DNA from: Streptomyces sp. XD-27
GTDB taxonomy: Bacteria > Actinomycetota > Actinomycetes > Streptomycetales > Streptomycetaceae
Direction: 5' to 3'
DNA: 64,000 nucleotides
Assembly (NCBI RefSeq): GCF_030553055.1
Contig: NZ_CP130713.1
Span: forward strand, 1,240,001 to 1,304,000
Below the pieces are notes generated by a model, which ran no database searches, had not been told where the DNA came from, and saw only the letters and a list, made by a program, of their open reading frames with translations. A program made the translations under genes and the position numbers. Shown here one piece after another: positions 63,805 through 64,000 of the stretch (its first letter is position 1; every line of letters begins with the position of its first letter).

Positions 63805-64000
63805 GTGATCGAGCTTGAGGGGGTTCCCGAGCTGATCGACCCGGTCATGATCTGTGCCTTCGAGGGCTGGAACGACGCCGGAGACGCCGCCTCCACCGCG
63901 GTCGGGCACCTGGACCGGGAATGGAAGGGCGAGGTCTTCGCCGCCCTGGACGCCGAGGACTACTACGACTTCCAGGTGAACCGGCCCACGGTGTGGCTGG
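63805..64000 (+). CDS. PAC2-family protein, N-terminal part (cut by window edge)
   Basis: GTG at 63805 after GAAGGAGG. The 65 visible codons read VIELEGVPELIDPVMICAFE, GWNDAGDAASTAVGHLDREW and YYDFQVNRPTVWL, the conserved start of the PAC2 family, relatives of eukaryotic proteasome assembly chaperones found in proteasome-bearing actinobacteria. The function in bacteria is not established. The 3' part lies outside the window. Confidence 0.85.
   Translation, partial: MIELEGVPELIDPVMICAFEGWNDAGDAASTAVGHLDREWKGEVFAALDAEDYYDFQVNRPTVWL

Overview
The window looks like a Streptomyces chromosome. Codon third positions are almost all G or C, GTG and TTG starts are common, and the gene set is one expected of Streptomyces: Pup-proteasome cluster, tat genes linked to pafB/pafC, gylR-glpF-glpK-glpD, metH, a tRNA m1A58 methyltransferase, and a SoxR regulator. 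No rRNA genes and no CRISPR array were seen. One tRNA was found.

Left accessory zone, about 1-11,400. This is a decayed integrative element or an island of stacked insertions, ending at tRNA-Pro(GGG). From the left it holds: the frameshifted start of a DISARM DrmD-like SNF2 helicase, cut by the window edge; a two-recombinase element (840-5777) that carries a PIN-domain nuclease where Tn554-like elements have their small third gene; two truncated NucS-like nuclease genes, one on each side of that element and both pointing into it; a short recombinase-like protein without a catalytic C-terminus; a wrecked plasmid-type DciA (DUF721) paralog; a frameshifted double-Phd antitoxin with no visible toxin; a two-gene operon of unknown function; and an intact excisionase/integrase pair whose integrase ends 74 bp from the tRNA-Pro 3' end.

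Core zone, about 11,700-64,000. A YiaA/B membrane protein is followed by soxR, divergent from a split transketolase. Next come a YjbR-like protein, a monoacylglycerol-lipase-like hydrolase, a 1072-residue Tat-exported beta-propeller/amidohydrolase, a LysR/TDT exporter pair, a BtuF-like protein, a 5'-3' exonuclease and an iron-box-controlled siderophore-interacting protein. A long leftward block follows: pafB, pafC, zinc-ribbon protein, small membrane protein, tatA, tatC, diacylglycerol kinase, Ski2/Mtr4-like helicase. Two FKBP prolyl isomerases and pafA lie upstream of it. A divergent MFS/LacI pair separates pafA from the proteasome operon arc-dop-pup-prcB-prcA. Beyond arc are a ferredoxin, a frameshifted membrane-anchored protein, trmI, a frameshifted site-2 protease, a RecB-like Fe-S nuclease, an orphan response regulator, a peptide-binding lipoprotein, a HAD phosphatase and metH. 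The right end has the glycerol regulon, a cystathionine-beta-synthase-like enzyme, a FadR-type regulator and the start of a PAC2 protein.

Functional themes are protein pupylation and degradation with its PafBC DNA-damage regulator, Tat export, redox-controlled pentose-phosphate flow, iron uptake and glycerol catabolism. Several regulators sit beside visible palindromic operators. Single-base indels break at least seven genes. Five of them are in the left 9 kb, so real decay is likely there, but the two in core genes fall in G/C runs and could be sequencing errors.
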